24,355 nt of DNA from an uncultured Rubrivivax sp. (GTDB lineage: Bacteria > Pseudomonadota > Gammaproteobacteria > Burkholderiales > Burkholderiaceae_C). Positions within the stretch are counted from its first letter, which is position 1, and each line of letters begins with the position of its first letter. A program made the position numbers and the translations under genes. Positions 1 through 9,459 of this stretch are shown here, piece after piece. The notes under the pieces are model-generated. The model was not told the origin of the DNA, did not search any database, and saw only the letters and a program-made list of their open reading frames with translations. The stretch is from the NCBI GenBank assembly GCA_937975735.1, contig CALJUI010000455.1, forward strand, positions 1 to 24,355. The letters are read 5' to 3'.

Positions 1-1
1 C

Positions 2-100
2 CGGCTGGTGGCACAGGCGCACGGCGGCACGCTGGAGTTCCGCAACGCCGGGCCAGGGTTGGTGGCGACCGTGCGACTGCCGATGACGATCAGGGCTTGA
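2..100 (+). CDS. C-terminal end of a sensor histidine kinase (partial)
   Basis: Only the last 32 codons lie in the window; the gene begins upstream of base 1. The visible peptide has the form RLVAQAHGG-LEF-N-GPGLVATVRLP, which is the end of an HATPase_c domain: the helix after the ATP lid, then the G2-like GPGL segment and the closing beta strand. This suggests a two-component sensor kinase whose response-regulator partner would lie outside the window. The TGA stop (98-100) lies inside the 3' end of the oppositely oriented msrA gene, giving an 11-nt tail-to-tail overlap. The match is short, so another GHKL ATPase cannot be excluded. Confidence 0.7.
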   Translation, partial: RLVAQAHGGTLEFRNAGPGLVATVRLPMTIRA

Positions 101-692
101 TCGCCTGGTCGCCCCAGAGCTGCTGGAGGAGCTTGTCGCGACCGCACCCACTGCGATAGTAGTTGTAGCGGATCGGGTTCTTCTTGTAGTAGTCCTGGTG
201 GTAATCCTCGGCCACGTAGAACGGCCCGGCCCTCTCGACCTGGGTGACGATCGGCTCCTTGAACGGCTTGCTCTTCTCGAGCGCGGCGAGCGAGGCACGC
301 ACCACCGCCATCTGTTCGGCGTCGTGCACGTAGATCGCGGTGCGGTAGGGCGAGCCGCGGTCGCAGAACTGGCGGTCCGGCGTGGTCGGGTCGATCGTGC
401 GCCAGAAGTGCTCGACGAGCTGGGCGTAGCTCACGCGCTTCGGGTCGAAGACGATCTCGACCGCCTCGGCGTGGCCGGTCTTCTTGGCCGCGACCTGCTC
501 GTAGCTCGGGTTCGGCACCGTGCCGCCGGTGTAGCCCGAGGTCGTCGACAGCACGCCGGGCACCTTGTCGAAGTCGGCCTCGACGCACCAGAAGCAGCCG
601 CCGGCGAAGGTCGCCTTGGCGGTCGCCGCGGCCTGCGCCGACGCGCCGACGGCGCCGACCAGCAGCGCCAGCACGAACAGCCAGCGCATCAT
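90..692 (-). CDS. msrA: Peptide-methionine (S)-S-oxide reductase MsrA, exported form
   Basis: A 200-residue protein that reduces methionine-S-sulfoxide in proteins. Residues 1-24 look like a Sec signal peptide (MMRW, a hydrophobic run, then ASAQAAA), so the enzyme probably works in the periplasm. The family signature GGCFWC is at residues 31-36 with catalytic Cys33. GYTGG (53-57), the GHAEAVE strand (73-79) and AEDYHQDY (161-168) follow as in other MsrA proteins. Cys36, Cys110 and Cys183 are further cysteines; Cys183 in the SGCG tail is the likely resolving residue. The start ATG (692-690) overlaps the TGA of msrB as ATGA, so translation is probably coupled. A second in-frame ATG follows directly. 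A much longer open frame upstream overlaps msrB and is not part of the protein. Confidence 0.95.
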   Translation of the reverse strand: MMRWLFVLALLVGAVGASAQAAATAKATFAGGCFWCVEADFDKVPGVLSTTSGYTGGTVPNPSYEQVAAKKTGHAEAVEIVFDPKRVSYAQLVEHFWRTIDPTTPDRQFCDRGSPYRTAIYVHDAEQMAVVRASLAALEKSKPFKEPIVTQVERAGPFYVAEDYHQDYYKKNPIRYNYYRSGCGRDKLLQQLWGDQAIKP

Positions 693-1150
693 GCCGCCTC
701 CGGCACGAACTTCAGCGCCACGCCGTTGTTGCAGTAGCGCTTGCCGGTGGGCTTCGGCCCGTCGCCGAAGACATGGCCCTGGTGGCCGCCGCAGCGCGCG
801 CAGTGGTACTCGGTGCGCGGCAGGATCAGCTTGAAGTCGCGCTTGGTGCCGACCGCGTGCGGCAGGTGGGTGAAGAAGCTCGGCCACCCGGTGCCGCTGT
901 CGAACTTCATCGCCTGCGTGAACAGCGGCAGTTCGCAGCCGGCGCAGACATAGGTGCCGGCGCGCTTCTCGTCGTTGAGCGGGCTCGTGAACGGCCGCTC
1001 GGTGCCTTCGCGGCGCAGCACGTCGTAGGCGGCCGGCGACAGGCGCTTCTTCCATTCGGCGTCGCTGAGTTCCAGGGTTTCGAAGTGCTTGGCGTCCACG
1101 TGGAAGGCTCCCAGGGTGCCCATCAGGGCCAGCAGGTCACGGCGTTTCAT
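689..1150 (-). CDS. msrB: Peptide-methionine (R)-S-oxide reductase MsrB, probably exported
   Basis: A 153-residue SelR/MsrB protein that reduces methionine-R-sulfoxide, complementing MsrA downstream. The four zinc cysteines are present as CAGC (69, 72) and CARC (117, 120). Catalytic Cys140 is in the RYCNNG motif, and the GWPSF segment is at 88-92. The usual resolving cysteine (SGCGWPSF in Escherichia coli) is threonine here (SGTGWPSF, Thr87), so recycling must use another cysteine or act directly with the reductant. The N-terminus MKRRDLLALMG has a twin arginine followed by a short hydrophobic stretch, which resembles a Tat signal, though it is short and lacks a clear AxA site. The gene follows the diguanylate cyclase gene with a 59-bp gap and overlaps msrA by 4 nt. 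Confidence 0.95.
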   Translation of the reverse strand: MKRRDLLALMGTLGAFHVDAKHFETLELSDAEWKKRLSPAAYDVLRREGTERPFTSPLNDEKRAGTYVCAGCELPLFTQAMKFDSGTGWPSFFTHLPHAVGTKRDFKLILPRTEYHCARCGGHQGHVFGDGPKPTGKRYCNNGVALKFVPEAA

Positions 1151-1167
1151 CGATCACGGCTCGTTCA

Positions 1168-1201
1168 GTTCGGTTCATGTCCGCTGCGTCGCGGACCGAA
1201 C
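1168..1201. repeat. Bulged inverted repeat between the cyclase gene and msrB
   Basis: GTCCGC (1179-1184) and GCGGAC (1191-1196) form a 6-bp stem with a 6-nt loop. GTTCG (1168-1172) and CGAAC (1197-1201) extend it by 5 bp across a one-sided 6-nt bulge. It fills most of the 59-bp gap between the cyclase stop (1210) and the msrB start (1150). No T-run follows on the minus strand, so it is not a classical intrinsic terminator. It could be an msrB leader hairpin, a processing site or a weak terminator. Confidence 0.45.
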
Positions 1202-1209
1202 GCCCAAAC

Positions 1210-4200
1210 TTACACCGCGGCGCCGGACCCCGGCAGCGACGGGGCCATCGGGCCGTCGCCGCGCCGCCGCACCGTCGTGCCGGCGGCGTCGAACCAGTCC
1301 GCCGGGTTCGCCGGGCGCTGCCTGACATCGGCCTCGACGACACCGACCCAGCGGTCGCGGCCTTCCTGCTTGGCACGCAGCAGCGCCGCATCGGCCACGC
1401 TGACCACCTCGTGCCAGGCCAGCGCGTCCGGCCGCGCCGGGTCCAGCGGGAAGCAGGCGAACCCGATCGAGCCGCTGCAGTGCAGCCGCTGGCCGTCGTC
1501 GAGCGCGAAGGGCTCGTCGGCGATCGCCGCGCGGGCGCGCTCGGCGAGTTCGGCGGCAGCCTCGCGGCTGCTGTCGCGCACGACGATCAGGAACTCCTCG
1601 CCGCCCCAGCGCACCAGGTGGTCGCCGGCGCGGAAGACCGCCCGCAGCCGTGCCGGGATCTGCCGGATCACGGCGTCGCCGGCGGGGTGGCCGAGCCGGT
1701 CGTTGACCGCCTTGAAGTGGTCGATGTCGACGAGGAAGAAGGTCAGGTCGCCATCGTCGGCGCCCGAGCCGGCGGCGCCGCGCCTGACCGCGCGCGCGGC
1801 GTCGGCCTCGATGTGCTGCTGCAGGAAGCGGCGGTTGTGCAGGCCGCTGAGCGGGTCGGTCAGGCTGGCCTGCTCGAGCTCGGCCGACTTGGCCTGCAGC
1901 TCCCGCGTGGTCGCCTCCAGCGCCAACGTGCGTTCGCGCACCTTCTGTTCGAGCTCGCGCTGGCGGGCCACCAGCTGGCGCGTGCGGTGTCGCACGGTGG
2001 CGAGCAGCGCCAGCAGCCCGAGCAGCGCCGCCAGCACCTGCAGGTCGCGGCGCTGCCACCACGCCGGCGCCACCGACACCGGGATCGCCAGCTCGGCCGG
2101 ATTCCACACGCCGTTGCGGTTGGTCGCCTTGATGCGCAGCGTGTAGTCGCCCGGCCTCAGGTTGCCGTAGCTGGCGACGCGGAAGTCGGCGCCGGTCGGC
2201 ACCCAGTCCTGGTCGACGCCGTCGAGCCGGTAGGCGTAGCGGATGCGCCGAGGGTCGCTGAACTCGAGCGCGGCGAACTCGATCGAGATGCCGTGGTGCT
2301 CCGGGCCGAGCGCGATGCGCCCGGGCAGGCCGGCGAGCGGCCGCGGTCGCCCGTCGATGCGCAGCGAGGTCACCGCCAGCGGCGGCATGTCGGCCGAGCC
2401 TTCGTAGCGCTCCGGCTGGACGACGAGCACGCCGTGCGTGCCGCCGAACAGGAAGCGCCCGTCCGGCGTCGCCGCGTAGGCATAGAACCAGCCCATGCCG
2501 AAGTCCTTGCCGTCGGCCGCGGTCAGCTCGAGCAGCCGGTCGGCAGCGGGGTCGTAGACGTACTGCTGGGTCCAGATGCGTCCGCGCCGGTCCTCGAGCA
2601 GGTTCACGCCGTAGGGTCGATTGCGGATGCCGTGGCGCGCGCTGACCGCGTCGAAGCCGACCCGCGCGCCGTCCTGGGAGATCGACCGGTGCAGCCCGTT
2701 GACGGCGGTGTCGACCCACAGCGTGCCGTCGCGCCCGAGCAGGAGCCCTGCGACGACCGGGAAGCCCAGGCCCTGGCCCGGCGGCGACGTCACCGGCTCG
2801 AGGCCGGCGCGGCGATCCGCAGCCAGCCGGAACAGGCCGCGCGCGCCGCCGACCCACAGCGTGCCGTCGGGCGCCTCGGCCATCGCATAAACGGCCATGC
2901 CCATCGGGCGGTGGCCGTCGGCGCCGGGCATGGCCGCAGGCGGCGACTGGGCCCCCGCGTCGGCCGGCAGGTGGAACAGCCCATCCTGCGCGGCCAGCCA
3001 CAGGCCGCCACGCCCGGCCGTCATCAGCACGATCTCGCCGGCGCCGTGCCGGCGCAGCGATCGGGTCCGGCCGTCGCGATCGAGTTCGAGCAACCACTCG
3101 CCGGCCGCCAGCCAGGCGCGGCCGGCGCGGTCCAGCGCCATCGCCTGCACCCGGGTGATCGGCAGGCCGTCGCCGTCCTTCGGCAGCGGCAGCGCCCGGC
3201 GCACCTTCAGCCGTTCGTCCATCGCGACCAGCGGCACCGACGAGGTCGTGGCCCAGACCTGGCCGTCGTCCAGCGCGAGCAGGCCGTGCGCGTTGCCGTC
3301 GAAGCCGCCGTCGAGGTCGGCCCGGCGCACCGACAGGCCCACGTCCTTCGGGTCGTGGCGAAGCAGCCCGGTGCCCAGGCCGCCGACCCACAGCGCGCCG
3401 GTCCGGTCCTTCAGCAGCGAGGTGATCGCATCGGCGGGCAGGCCATCGGGTCGCCGCGGGTCGTGGCGCAGGCGGTGCAGCAGGGTCAGGCCGTCGGCAT
3501 CCCAGACCTCCAGGCCGAGCTCGGTGCCGACCCAGACCCGGCCGTCGTCGGTGCGGGCGAGCGCGGTCACCGCACCGCGGCCCCCGGGCGGTGCCGGCAG
3601 CCAGCGGGCCGCGCCGGAGCCGCGGTCGACCATCACCAGGTCGCCCTGCATCGTGCCGACCCACAGCGGGCGCTTCGGCGTGGCCAGCAGTGCCAGCACG
3701 CGGCGACCTTGCAGGCCGGGCAGCGGCGCCGCGCCGGCCCGGGCCGGCACCGGCACGAAGCGCTCGTCGCCCCGGTCGCGCCGGCTCAGGCCGGCCCAAC
3801 TGCCCAGCCACAGGGTGCCGGCGTCGTCGAAGGCGATCGCCTCCACCCGGTCGTCGGGCAGGCCGTCGGGCTGGTCGGCCCGGTGCCGCAGGCGCGTCAC
3901 CTGGGCCGGGCCGCCGTCGCGCGGCACCACATGGCGCGCCAGACCGCCGCCCAGCATGCCGGCCCAGATCGCGCCGGTATCGTCCTCGGCCAGCGCATGC
4001 ACCGGGGTCGCGCCTTCGGGCCCCGCATGTTCGACGATGCGGTCGCGCACCGGATCGTGGTGGACGAGACCGTCGGCCTCGCTGCTGATCCACATCCGGC
4101 CGTCACGGCCGGCCAGCATGGCCTTGACCCAGCCGAGATTTCGTCGACCCGGGTCGGCGTGTGCCCGCTCGATCGGGCGGAAGCGATAGCCGTCGTAGCG

Positions 4201-4392
4201 CACGAGGCCGTCGCCGGTGGCGATCCACAGGAAGCCCTGGCCGTCCTGGGCCACCGTCTTCACGACCTGGCGCGGGATCTCGCCGCGCCCGACCACTTCG
4301 AAGCGGGGCGTCGCGCCCGCCGGTCCGGCCAGGCCGGCGCACCCCAGGGCGAGGACGAGGCCGACGCGCAGTCGGACGCGTTTCAGGAACAT
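1210..4392 (-). CDS. Periplasmic-propeller sensor diguanylate cyclase (Reg_prop, Y_Y_Y, GGDEF)
   Basis: A 1060-residue membrane-anchored enzyme expected to make cyclic di-GMP. A signal peptide or N-terminal anchor (MFLKRVRLRVGLVLALG, ending PAGA) precedes about 14 short repeats of the form D-G-(L/I/V)W-G-(x)-GL, such as GFLWIATGDGLVRYD near the start. These are Reg_prop blades, enough for two seven-bladed propellers. A Y_Y_Y domain follows at about 690-770, then one transmembrane helix at about 781-798 and a charged coiled coil at about 808-842. The GGDEF domain starts at SLTDPLSGLHNRRF (843). Its active site is GGEEF (930-934), and RAGD (921-924) is an intact inhibitory I-site, so both activity and product inhibition are expected. 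The layout resembles hybrid two-component propeller sensors with the kinase replaced by a cyclase. The ligand is unknown. The last ~38 residues are low-complexity. Confidence 0.93.
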   Translation of the reverse strand: MFLKRVRLRVGLVLALGCAGLAGPAGATPRFEVVGRGEIPRQVVKTVAQDGQGFLWIATGDGLVRYDGYRFRPIERAHADPGRRNLGWVKAMLAGRDGRMWISSEADGLVHHDPVRDRIVEHAGPEGATPVHALAEDDTGAIWAGMLGGGLARHVVPRDGGPAQVTRLRHRADQPDGLPDDRVEAIAFDDAGTLWLGSWAGLSRRDRGDERFVPVPARAGAAPLPGLQGRRVLALLATPKRPLWVGTMQGDLVMVDRGSGAARWLPAPPGGRGAVTALARTDDGRVWVGTELGLEVWDADGLTLLHRLRHDPRRPDGLPADAITSLLKDRTGALWVGGLGTGLLRHDPKDVGLSVRRADLDGGFDGNAHGLLALDDGQVWATTSSVPLVAMDERLKVRRALPLPKDGDGLPITRVQAMALDRAGRAWLAAGEWLLELDRDGRTRSLRRHGAGEIVLMTAGRGGLWLAAQDGLFHLPADAGAQSPPAAMPGADGHRPMGMAVYAMAEAPDGTLWVGGARGLFRLAADRRAGLEPVTSPPGQGLGFPVVAGLLLGRDGTLWVDTAVNGLHRSISQDGARVGFDAVSARHGIRNRPYGVNLLEDRRGRIWTQQYVYDPAADRLLELTAADGKDFGMGWFYAYAATPDGRFLFGGTHGVLVVQPERYEGSADMPPLAVTSLRIDGRPRPLAGLPGRIALGPEHHGISIEFAALEFSDPRRIRYAYRLDGVDQDWVPTGADFRVASYGNLRPGDYTLRIKATNRNGVWNPAELAIPVSVAPAWWQRRDLQVLAALLGLLALLATVRHRTRQLVARQRELEQKVRERTLALEATTRELQAKSAELEQASLTDPLSGLHNRRFLQQHIEADAARAVRRGAAGSGADDGDLTFFLVDIDHFKAVNDRLGHPAGDAVIRQIPARLRAVFRAGDHLVRWGGEEFLIVVRDSSREAAAELAERARAAIADEPFALDDGQRLHCSGSIGFACFPLDPARPDALAWHEVVSVADAALLRAKQEGRDRWVGVVEADVRQRPANPADWFDAAGTTVRRRGDGPMAPSLPGSGAAV

Positions 4393-4475
4393 CGGCGAAG
4401 AGGGCGCGAAAGCGGCACGCGGCGACGGCGCAGGGTCAATGAGCGGCGATCATGCTCCGCGCGGGACCCGGAAGC

Positions 4476-4481
4476 GACAAT
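4476..4481 (+). promoter_or_regulatory. Possible -10 element for ygiQ
   Basis: GACAAT matches four of six consensus -10 bases and ends 6 nt before the chosen ygiQ ATG (4488). No good -35 is visible 16-18 nt upstream and no strong ribosome binding site lies before the ATG. If used, transcription would start at or beside the start codon, giving a leaderless or near-leaderless message. This is weak evidence in a 95-bp divergent gap. Confidence 0.2.
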
Positions 4482-4487
4482 GCGGGA

Positions 4488-6755
<2,268 letters not shown>

Positions 6756-6869
6756 CCCCCTCTTTCGAGTGGTCGGGCTTACCCGCGGTCCGGCGCCTTC
6801 GTGGTGGGCTCGGCGCAAGCGCGCTGCTAAGGTCACGGGCATCACCGCGACTCTTCACGGACGCCTCCG

Positions 6870-7862
6870 ATGACCTCCACCCTTCGCCGCCTCGTCGGCC
6901 TCGTCAGTCTGGCCGCCGCCGCGTTGACGGCCGCGCCGGCCCACGCCTATCCGTACAGCTCGATGGTGGTCTTCGGCGACAGCCTGTCGGACACCGGAAA
7001 CGTCGCCATTGCCACTGGCGGCGCCGTGCCGGCCACGCCGCCCTACGCGCCGGGCCGCTTCTCCGACGGACCGATCTGGGTCGACGTCCTGGCCACCGGC
7101 CTCGGCCTGCCCATGGGCGCCGTGCCGTCGCTCGCCGGAGGCACCAACTACGCCTTCGGTGGTGCGCGCACCGGCGCCGGCGTCTCGCCGGTGCCCGGCC
7201 TGCTGGCGCAGTTCGGCGGCCTGTGGGCCCCGGCGAACCCGCTGGCCGATGCGAACGCCCTGTACGTGGTCGTCGGCGGCGGCAACGACATGCGCGACGC
7301 GCGATTCGCCTTCCCGACCGACTCTCTGGTCGACCAGGCCGGCCGTCAGGCCGCCGCCGAGGCGGCGGCCAACAACCTGTTCACCGTGGCTGCGGGCCTC
7401 GCGGCGCGCGGGGCCCGTCATGTGCTGATCGGCAACCTGCCCGACCTGGGCGCGACACCCGAGGCCGCGCTGCTCGGGCTCACCGCCGCGTCGAGCGACG
7501 CGACGGCGCGCTACAACGCCTTGCTCGCGGGCTTCGAGACCGGTCTGGAAGCGCTGTTCCCGGCGCTCGACGTCGTCCTGCTCGACCTGTTCGGCCTGTC
7601 GAACCAGATCCGCGACGACGCGATCAACAACGGCGGCGCCACCTACGGCATCACCAACGTCGGCCTGCCCTGCGGCAGCTTCGCCGGATCGGCGGGCGAC
7701 TCGTGCGCGACGTCGCTGTTCTCAGACGCGCTGCACCCGACCTCCGCGGCGCACGCCATCGTCGGCGCGGCCGCGCTGCGGGCCGTGCCCGAGCCAGGCG
7801 TCGCCTGGCTCGCGCTCGCCGGGCTGGCGATGCTGACCTTGCAGCGCCGCCGCCGGACCTGA
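6870..7862 (+). CDS. Exported SGNH/GDSL esterase with PEP-CTERM sorting tail
   Basis: A 330-residue secreted lipase/esterase-like hydrolase. Residues 1-26 form a Sec signal peptide ending APAHA. Block I is FGDSLSDTGN with nucleophile Ser38, block II holds the glycine in GGARTG (97-102), block III is GGGND (Asn139), and block V is DALHP with Asp286 and His289. All four SGNH catalytic positions are therefore present. The C-terminus is a textbook PEP-CTERM signal: VPEPG (306-310), a hydrophobic helix (about 311-324) and RRRR (326-329). This implies processing by an exosortase encoded elsewhere, and attachment to or release at the cell surface or exopolysaccharide. The substrate is unknown. A weak ACGGA ribosome binding site precedes the ATG. 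A hairpin follows the stop, so the gene is probably monocistronic. Confidence 0.93.
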   Translation: MTSTLRRLVGLVSLAAAALTAAPAHAYPYSSMVVFGDSLSDTGNVAIATGGAVPATPPYAPGRFSDGPIWVDVLATGLGLPMGAVPSLAGGTNYAFGGARTGAGVSPVPGLLAQFGGLWAPANPLADANALYVVVGGGNDMRDARFAFPTDSLVDQAGRQAAAEAAANNLFTVAAGLAARGARHVLIGNLPDLGATPEAALLGLTAASSDATARYNALLAGFETGLEALFPALDVVLLDLFGLSNQIRDDAINNGGATYGITNVGLPCGSFAGSAGDSCATSLFSDALHPTSAAHAIVGAAALRAVPEPGVAWLALAGLAMLTLQRRRRT

Positions 7863-7876
7863 CCCCGCCAGACCCA

Positions 7877-7909
7877 CCGCCGCTGTCGGATCGTTTCCGA
7901 CAGCAGCGG
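7877..7909 (+). terminator. Strong hairpin after the esterase gene (terminator-like)
   Basis: CTGTCGGA (7883-7890) pairs perfectly with TCCGACAG (7896-7903) across a 5-nt loop. The stem extends by G7882-C7904, one mismatch, then four more pairs (7877-7880 with 7906-7909). It starts 15 nt after the esterase stop. No U-tract follows, so it may protect the 3' end or act as a weak or factor-assisted terminator. Confidence 0.5.
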
Positions 7910-8012
7910 CAGCGTCCCTCTCACTCCGACGATCGACATGCGCGGACAGCGCCTGGCGCGGGCGTCGACTATCTTTCCGTCGGGTGTGATGCCCTGCTGG
8001 AGGTCGATCGAG

Positions 8013-8225
8013 ATGTCCGCTGTCCACGCTGTCCCGTCGCCGGCGCACGAACTCCGGTTCCCGTCGCTGTTCGTCCCTGGCCGCGCGCTGTGCTTTCCCT
8101 GCGACGAGGCCGGCCGCGTCGAGCTCGACGCCTTGAGCGAGCCGGCACGTCGCAACTACCTGTTCGCCCGCGCCGTGATCGGCCGCGAGTACGCCACGCC
8201 CCAGGTCGTGCCGCGCCCGGCCTGA
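8013..8225 (+). CDS. Small conserved hypothetical protein (70 aa)
   Basis: I chose the ATG at 8013 because GGAGG (7999-8003) sits 9 nt upstream; the frame is open back to 7938 but the extra 25 residues look non-coding. The protein has the pattern LRFPSLFVPGRALCFPCDEAGRV, then LDALSEPARRNYLFARAVIGREY and a proline-rich end. I recall this pattern (FPSLF-PGR-FPCD-G-LDxLSE-NYLxAR-VGRE) from short uncharacterised proteins of Burkholderiales. There is no signal peptide or membrane segment, and it is probably cytoplasmic. One CxxxxxC pair could bind metal, but that is speculation. It lies between the esterase hairpin and an exported unknown protein, and nothing in the context shows a function. Confidence 0.75.
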   Translation: MSAVHAVPSPAHELRFPSLFVPGRALCFPCDEAGRVELDALSEPARRNYLFARAVIGREYATPQVVPRPA

Positions 8226-8300
8226 GCCGGCCTTCGCCGCGGCTTGTCCCGGCGCAAGCCCCGCGCGCATTTCGACGCACGGGTGGCGGGCCCGCGTGTC

Positions 8301-8306
8301 TATGAT
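8301..8306 (+). promoter_or_regulatory. Possible -10 element (TATGAT) for the unknown exported gene
   Basis: TATGAT matches five of six consensus -10 bases and lies 30 nt before the GTG start at 8336. No convincing -35 is present at normal spacing. In the same 110-bp gap, GGCTTG (8241-8246) and CAAGCC (8255-8260) form a small hairpin just after the small-protein stop. It may end that transcript, but no T-run follows. Confidence 0.35.
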
Positions 8307-8335
8307 GCCGGCGAGCAAGCGGCCCAAGGCGGGCC

Positions 8336-9364
8336 GTGCGCGACGATGACGCCGTGACGCCAGACCCCGCCACTCCACGTTCCCTTTCGGGGCATGGCCT
8401 CGTCGTGGCCGGCGCGCGGTGGGCATGCGCGGTGATGACCTGGGTCGGTCTCGTCGGCACTTCGTCCGCCGCTGATCTGGCCGGCCCCCAGTGGCGCGAG
8501 TTTCCGTTCGCGCAGCGACTCGACATGGCTTTCATCACCGGGGTACTCCGCACTCCGCCATCGCAGCTCGTTCAGGTGATCGATCGCGCCGGCGTGCAGG
8601 TCCTCGTGGTCCCTTCCCCGGCACCGTCGGGGCCGATCAACCCGCTGTTGGCCGGCCTGCCCGTCGCGCCCGCGAGCCTCGTGTCGCAAGCCGACTTCCG
8701 CGACAGCTACGAAGGCAAGATCGTGTTCCGCGACGCGACCTGCTGCCGACTGCCGCGCGACACGCTGCTGGTCCGCGACACGGCGCGGAACTACACCCTG
8801 CTGCACGAGTTCGTGCAGTCGCAGCTGGTGAACGTCGATGGCCGCCGCGCCACCGACGACCTCGAATTGCGCTTCGCCACCGACTTCCGTCGCCTCGTGA
8901 CCTACCAGCGGCGACTGGACTACGACGCCACACGACTGCTGGATCCCTTGTGGCGACGCGACATCCTGGTGGCCCAGGCTGCGGTCGCCCAGCGGCTGTT
9001 TGCCCGCATCCAGATGGGGCAGAGCCAGGAGGCGATCGTCGAGAAGTTGCTGTGTTGCGAGATCGACGAGCGCAGCCCCTACTTCGACGCGGCGCGCCGC
9101 GCCGAGGGCCTGCGATACGGCGAACGGATGATCGACAACGCGATCGACCTCTACAACACGCTGCTGGCGTCGGTCGCCTTCGTCGAAGGGAACGTGCCCG
9201 CATTGCGCGACGAGATCCGGGCTGGTCGACTGAGCCTCCGAAGTCGGCAGAACCTGCCGGACGATGACGTCGATGCCATGCTGTCCGCGACGAAGGCGAT
9301 TCGCGACCAAATCGAACCGGTGCGCGTCGAGCTCCTCGCGCTGAAGCGCTTCTATCGGCAGTGA
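8336..9364 (+). CDS. Exported protein of unknown function with two Cys-Cys pairs
   Basis: A 342-residue protein I do not recognise. The GTG at 8336 has AAGGCGGG just upstream; later GTG codons (about 8402-8405) would give a shorter signal. A hydrophobic segment at about 21-40 followed by GTSSAADL (41-48) looks like a long signal peptide cut near residue 46. The mature part is mainly helical and charged. Two vicinal cysteine pairs, Cys136-Cys137 (DATCCRLP) and Cys240-Cys241 (KLLCCEID), could form disulfides in the periplasm. LLHEFVQSQL (155-164) resembles the first half of an HExxH zincin helix, but the second histidine is glutamine, so protease activity is not supported. Base composition looks slightly less extreme than in neighbours. 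It seems monocistronic, 95 bp before the DUF808 gene. Confidence 0.8.
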   Translation: MRDDDAVTPDPATPRSLSGHGLVVAGARWACAVMTWVGLVGTSSAADLAGPQWREFPFAQRLDMAFITGVLRTPPSQLVQVIDRAGVQVLVVPSPAPSGPINPLLAGLPVAPASLVSQADFRDSYEGKIVFRDATCCRLPRDTLLVRDTARNYTLLHEFVQSQLVNVDGRRATDDLELRFATDFRRLVTYQRRLDYDATRLLDPLWRRDILVAQAAVAQRLFARIQMGQSQEAIVEKLLCCEIDERSPYFDAARRAEGLRYGERMIDNAIDLYNTLLASVAFVEGNVPALRDEIRAGRLSLRSRQNLPDDDVDAMLSATKAIRDQIEPVRVELLALKRFYRQ

Positions 9365-9426
9365 CCGGACGCGGCCGCAGGGATGCACCGCGGCGCCTGT
9401 CGCACCGGCCGCAGGAGACCTCAGGC

Positions 9427-9432
9427 TAGGAT
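9427..9432 (+). promoter_or_regulatory. Possible -10 element (TAGGAT) for the DUF808 gene
   Basis: TAGGAT matches four of six -10 bases and lies 27 nt before the ATG at 9460. There is no clear -35, and the Shine-Dalgarno region is poor. It sits in a 95-bp gap between same-strand genes. Confidence 0.22.
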
Positions 9433-9459
9433 GCGGGCTGCTCCGCTCGCGCCCAGCCG

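Noticed and set aside
155..164. Reading residues 155-164 of the unknown exported protein (about 8798-8827) as an active HExxH metalloprotease site
   Set aside because: The second histidine is glutamine (HEFVQ), and I see no clear downstream ligand, so protease activity is not supported. The numbers given here as start and end are residue positions.
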